From NCBI RefSeq assembly GCF_001280015.1, contig NZ_LGDV01000269.1:1-8465 (forward strand): a stretch of DNA of 8,465 bases. Reading direction: 5' to 3'. Position 1 is the stretch's first letter, and each line of letters starts with the position of its first letter. This DNA comes from Streptomyces sp. MMG1121. Its GTDB lineage: Bacteria; Actinomycetota; Actinomycetes; Streptomycetales; Streptomycetaceae. A program made the translations under genes and the position numbers. Below are positions 1-6,100 of the stretch, piece by piece. The notes under the pieces were generated by a model. It saw only the letters and a program-made list of their open reading frames with translations. It did no database searches and was not told the DNA's origin.

Positions 1-102
1 GCGGGGGGTGTGGACGTTGACTGGAAGGCCGTGTTCGACGTGGGGTCCGCGCGGCCGGTGGAGTTGCCGACGTATCCCTTCCAACACCAGCACTACTGGC
101 TC
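1..102 (+). other. C-terminal end of post-AT linker (upstream module)
   Basis: The first 34 codons encode the conserved stretch that follows an AT domain: VDW, then VELPTYPFQHQHYWL. This stretch wraps back over the KS-AT pair in known PKS structures. It shows that a KS and AT of this module lie just upstream of the window. The AT substrate motif is out of view, so the extender unit of this module is unknown. Confidence 0.9.
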
Positions 103-3100
103 GATGCGAACGACGTTCCCGCCGTCGAGGCAGACCCCGCCGACGCCGCCTTCTGGGCCGCGATCGAGGCCGGCGACACCGACGCCCTCGCCGACGACTT
201 CCAGCTCAACGCCTCCGTACTCGACGAAGTCCTGCCCGCACTCTCTTCCTGGCGCCGCCGCCGACGGGAACGGTCCGTCGTCGGCGGATGGCGCTACCAC
301 CTCGGCTGGGACCGGATCGACACCACCGGCACCCTCTCCGGCACCTGGCTCATAGCTGTCGGCACCGACAACGACCCGCTCGCCGAGGCCGTCGCCGCCG
401 GTCTCACCGAGCGCGGCGCGCAGACCGTACGCGTCGAGGTCGACACCGCGAACACCGACCGGGAGGCGCTGGCCGCCGCCCTGCCCGACCAGCCTGTCAC
501 GGGGATCGTCTCGCTCCTCGCACTCGACGGCCGACCGCACCCCGATCACCCCACCTGGTCGCGCGGCACGATCGGCACCGTCACCCTCGTCCAGGCCCTC
601 GGCGACGCCGAGATCGAGGCACCCCTGTGGGCGGTCACGTCCGGCGGTGTCGCCGTCGCCGACCCCGCCGAGCTGACCGACGTCTCCCAGCACGTCATGT
701 GGGGCATCGGCACCGTCCTGGCACTGGACCACCCGCGGACCTGGGGCGGCCTCGTCGACCTGCCCTCCGGCACGGATGCACCCGACCCGCGCACCCTTGA
801 CCTGCTGTGCACCGCCCTCTCCGGAGCCGACGACGAGGACCAACTCGCCGTACGCCCCGACGGCCTGCACGCCCGCCGCATGCGCCGCGCCCCGCTGGAC
901 GGTGCCCCGGCCACCAAGCCCTGGACCCCGCGCGGCACCGTCCTGATCACCGGCGGCACGGGCGGCACGGGCGCCCACATCGCCCGCTGGCTGGCCGAGC
1001 ACGGCGCCGAACACCTGGTGCTGACCAGCCGTCGCGGCCCCGACGCGCCCGGCGCCGGTGAACTCCGCGCCGAACTCGAGGCATTCGGCGCGCAGGTCAC
1101 CATCACCGCCTGCGACGTCGCCGACCGCGACGCGGTCGCAGCCCTCCTCGACACCGTCCCCGCCGAACTGCCGCTGAGCGCGGTCCTGCACCTCGCCGGC
1201 GCGCCCCAGACCGAATCACCACTGTCCCGGATCACGGTCGAGCAGTTCGCCGAGATGGGCCGAGCCAAGATCGCCGGTGCACGTCACCTGGACGACCTTC
1301 TCGGCGACCGTGAACTCGACGCCTTCGTCCTCTTCTCCTCCGGCGCCGCCGCCTGGGGCAGCAACGGCCTGACCTCGTACGCCGGAGCCAACGCCCACCT
1401 CGACGCGCTGGCCCAGCACCGTCGCGCCCGCGGGCTGACCGCCACCTCCATCGCCTGGGGCGCCTGGGACGGCGGCGGCATGGTCGACGCCTCGATGGCG
1501 GGCGAGTTCGCCAAGCTCGGCCTCTCTCTGATGGAGCCCCACCTCGGCGTCGCCGCACTGGTACAAGCAGTCGAACACGACGAGACCCACGTGGTCGTCG
1601 CCGGCATCGACTGGACCCGCTTCGCCCCTGCCTTCACCCTCTCCCGTCCCCGGCCGCTGCTGCGCGGCCTGCCCGAGGTCGCAGAACTCCTCGCCGACGG
1701 CACCGAGGACCGCCCCGGCACCGACGCGTCCGCCTTCCGTTCCGAACTGCTCCGGCTCTCACCAGCCGAACAGGAACGCCTGCTGGTCGGCCTGGTGCGA
1801 ACCGAGGCCGGAGCCGTCCTCGGGCACACGGACCCCGAAGGCGTCGAGGAGGAAAGGGCGTTCAAGGAGATCGGGTTCGACTCGGTCACCGCGGTGGAAC
1901 TGCGCAACCGGCTCAACGCCGCCACACAACTGCGTCTGCCCGCCACCCTCGTCTTCGACTACCCGAGCCCCAGGGCGCTGGCCGACCACCTCCGCGCGGA
2001 ACTCGTCGGTGAGCGTGCCGCCGCAGCCCTGCCCGCCGTCGCACCCTCTGTCGCAACCGACGACCCGATCGCGATCGTGTCCATGAGCTGCCGCCTTCCC
2101 GGCGGTGTCACCTCGCCCGAGGACCTGTGGACCCTGCTCGTCGAGGGCCGCGACGCGCTCGTCGACTTCCCCGCCGACCGCGGCTGGGACCTGGACGGCC
2201 TGTTCTCCGACGACCCGGACGCCCCCGGCACGACCTACGTCCGCAAGGGCGGCTTCCTGCGCGGCGTCGCCGACTTCGACGCCGGGTTCTTCGGCATCAA
2301 CCCCCGTGAGGCGCTGGCGATGGACCCGCAACAGCGGCTGCTGCTGGAGACCTCCTGGGAGGTCTTCGAGCGTGCGGGCATCGACCCGACGTCACTGCGG
2401 GGCAAGGACGTCGGTGTCTTTACCGGTATGGGAGCCCAGGACTACACCCCACGTCTCGGCGGCGGTGCCGAGGGCACCGAGGGCTACGCGCTGACCGGCA
2501 GTGCGGGCAGCGTCGCCTCCGGCCGCGTGTCGTACATCCTGGGCCTGGAGGGACCCGCGCTCACCATCGACACGGCGTGTTCGTCGTCGCTGGTGGCGAT
2601 GCACTCCGCGATGCAGGCGCTGCGCAGCGGAGAGTGCTCGCTCGCCCTGGCCGGCGGCGTCGCCGTGATGTCCAGCCCCGGCGTCTTCGTCGAGTTCTCA
2701 CGACAGCGGGGCCTGGCTCCGGACGGACGCTGCAAGGCGTTCGCCGAGGGCGCGGACGGCACGGGATGGGCCGAAGGCGTCGGAGTCGTCCTCCTGGAGC
2801 GCCTGTCGGACGCCCGCCGCAACGGCCACGAGGTGCTGGCCCTGGTGCGGGGAAGCGCGGTGAACCAGGATGGTGCATCCAATGGGTTGACCGCGCCGAA
2901 CGGTCCTTCGCAGCAGCGTGTGATCCGGCAGGCGTTGGCGAGCGCGGGTCTGTCGGCGGCCGATGTGGACGCGGTGGAGGCGCATGGTACCGGCACGTCG
3001 CTCGGGGATCCGATCGAAGCGCAGGCGCTGATGGCGACGTACGGCCAGGAGCGCTCCGCGGAGGACCGGCCGATGCTGCTCGGAGCCCTGAAGTCGAACC

Positions 3101-6100
3101 TCGGTCACACCGGCGCCACCGCGGGCGTGGCGGGTGTGATCAAGATGGTGCAGGCGATGCGGCACGGCGTGCTGCCGAAGACGCTGCATGTGGATGCCCC
3201 GTCGTCGGAGGTGGACTGGTCCGCGGGTGCGGTCGAGTTGCTGACGGAGCCACGGGTCTGGCCCGAGGTGGACCGTCCGCGGCGTGCGGGTGTGTCGGCG
3301 TTCGGTATCAGCGGGACGAACGCGCACGTGATCCTGGAGGGGGTTGAATCAGCGGCTCCGGCGGAGCGTGCGGTGGTCCCGGACGGCGCGGTGCCGTTGA
3401 TGGTGTCGGGCAGGTCACCAGGGGCGGTGCGCGCCCAAGCGGCCCGGCTGGCCGGGTTCCTGGACGAAAACCCCGGGCTGAATCTGACCGACGTGGCGTA
3501 TTCGCTGGCGACGACCCGTGCTCGTTTCGATCACCGTGCCGTGGTGGTGGCGGGTTCGCAGGAGGAGGCGCTGGAGGGGCTCGCGTCGGTGTGCTCGCAC
3601 ACAGCGGCTTCCGGCCGTCTGGGTGTGTTGTTCACGGGGCAGGGATCGCAGCGGGTGGGGATGGGGCGTGAACTGTACGGGGCCTTCCCGGTGTTCGCGG
3701 ATGCCTTCGACACCGTGTGCGCAGTGGTCGACGAGGGCCTGGGCCGTTCGTTGAAGGATGTGGTCTTCGAGGGCGGTGACCTGCTCGACGAGACGCGGTA
3801 TGCGCAGCCGGCACTGTTCGCGGTCGAGGTGGCGTTGTTCCGGTTGATGGAATCGTGGGGTGTGTCGCCTGATTTCCTGGGGGGTCATTCGATTGGTGAG
3901 GTGACGGCGGCCTACCTGGCGGGTGTGTGGTCCTTGGCGGACGCGGCGACTCTGGTGGTGGCGCGTGGCCGGTTGATGCAGGCGCTGCCGTCCGGTGGTG
4001 TGATGGTCGCGGTCGAGGCGGCGGAGGACGAGGTCACGCCGCTGCTGACCCAGGGCGTCGGCATCGCCGCGGTCAACGGTCCGACCTCGCTGGTGTTGTC
4101 GGGCGTGGAGGATGCGGTCGAGGCGGTGTTGGCCCGCTTCGAGGTGCGCCGGGTGAAGCGGCTGCGGGTGTCCCATGCGTTCCACTCGCCGTTGATGGAA
4201 CCGATGTTGGAAGAGTTTCGCCAGGTGGTGGCAGGACTGACGTACCACGAGCCCTCTGTGTCGGTGGTGTCGAATCTGACCGGTGAGGTGGCGGACACGG
4301 GGCGGTTGTGTTCGCCGGAGTACTGGGTGGAACATGTGCGGGGCACGGTCCGTTTCCACGACGGCGTGCGGGCATTGCGGGAGCAGAACGTCTCCACGTT
4401 CCTGGAGTTGGGTCCCGATGGTGTGCTGTCGGGGATGGTGGCGGAGGAGTGTGTGCCGTCGCTGCGGCGGGACGTACCTGAGGTCCGGGCACTGATGAAC
4501 ACCCTCGGCCGACTGCACACCCGCGGTGTCGATGTCGACTGGGAGAAGGTGTTCTCCGGTACCGGTGCGCACCGTGTGGAACTGCCCACCTATGCCTTCC
4601 AGCGGCAGCGCTTCTGGCTGGCAGCCACCGCACCGGCGACCGATGCGTCGATGGGCCACCCGCTGCTCAACGCGGTGATGGCAGTGCCGGACACCGGAGG
4701 TGTGCTGTGCACCGGACGGCTGTCGCGCAAGGCCCAGCCCTGGCTGGTCGAGGGCTCACTGCCGGGCACGGGCATGGTGCCGGGAGCTGCCCTGGTCGAA
4801 CTGGCGATCCGCGCGGGCGACGAGGTCGGTGCCGGTACGGTGCGCGAGCTGACGATCGAGACACCGATCGTGCTGCCCGCCACGGGAGCCCTCCGTGTAC
4901 AGGTCTCCGTCGGGGGCGCCGATGACGCAGGACATCACACGGTGGGCGTGTACACCCGCTCCGAGCAGGGCGACGAGCCCTGGACCCGCCATGCCACCGG
5001 TACGCTCACGCCCTCCGGCGTGATTCCCGCATCGAGTGGTGACGCCGGGACACCGGGGGAGTACATCGAACTCGCACTCGACGAGGAACTGGCTGCCGAC
5101 GCGGGACGCTTCGGCATTCACCCGGTACTCCTGGAGGCCGCGGTCCATGCGACCGGGCTGTCCGGCCTGTCCGCCGAGTGGCACGGAGTGACCCTGCACA
5201 CCGCCGGTGCCCCGGCCGTCCGGATCCGCCTGACGCCGACCGGGACCGGTTCCGACGCGCTGCGCCTGGACGTCTACGGTGCGGATGGTGAGGGCGCTCC
5301 GGTGGCGTCGGTGGAGTCGCTCGTGCTGCGGGAGGTCACCGAGGAGCAGTTGAAGGTGTCCGGTGGCGGCGGTGATTCGCTGTTCCGGGTGGAGTGGTCT
5401 CCTCTGCCGGTGCGTGATGGTGCGGACGCCGTCGAAATGGAGCTTCTGGAGGTACGGACGGCCGCGTTGGACGCCGAGGCCGTGCACGAGGCGACCGCTG
5501 GCGTTCTCTCGGGTGTGCAGTCCTTCCTCGCGTCTTCGCCCGGGGGTCGGCTGGTGGTGGTGACGCGGGGCGCGGTGGTTGTCGAGCATGAGGCCGAAGT
5601 GGTCGACCCAGTGGCGGCCGCGGTGTGGGGACTGGTGCGTTCGGCGCAGGCGGAGAGCCCGGGCCGGGTGGTTCTGGTGGATGTGGCGGCGGACGGTGCA
5701 GTGCCCGCTGGTGCGGTGTTGGCGGGTGTCCTGGAGTCGGGTGAGCCGCAGGTGGCGGTGCGGTCGGACGGGATGTTCGTGCCCCGACTGGTGCGTGCCG
5801 TGGCGGGGCGGCCTGGAAGGCCGGTCTTCCGGCCGGGTGGCACGGTGCTGGTGACAGGTGGAACCGGCACGTTGGGTGCTGAGGTTGCCCGGCACCTGGC
5901 CACGGTGCATGGTGTGCGGAGTCTGCTGCTGACCAGCCGACGGGGTCTGGACGCTCCGGGCGCCATGGAGTTGAAGGCGGAGTTGGAGCGGGCCGGAGCC
6001 GATGTGATCGTGGCGGCCTGTGATGTGGCCGATCGCGGGGAGTTGGCCCAGTTGCTGGCACAGGTCCCCGCCAGTGTGCCGTTGTCGGGTGTGGTGCACA

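Noticed and set aside
10..12. GTG as the start of the first gene
   Set aside because: The reading frame is open to the left edge, and the encoded sequence starts in the middle of a post-AT linker, so this is an internal valine.
2577..3347. Plus-strand open frame of 256 codons in another frame
   Set aside because: It overlaps the KS completely, and its Arg/Gly-rich translation has no family resemblance. The KS frame carries all the conserved motifs.
3415..4659. Minus-strand open frame of 414 codons
   Set aside because: It lies opposite the AT domain, with an Arg/His/Gln-rich translation typical of a frame shadow and no supporting start context.
5338..5850. Possible enoylreductase between DH and KR
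   Set aside because: The interval is too short and contains only the KR structural half (LFRVEW, RLVVVTRGAV, AAVWGLVRSAQ). No ER nucleotide-binding motif is present.
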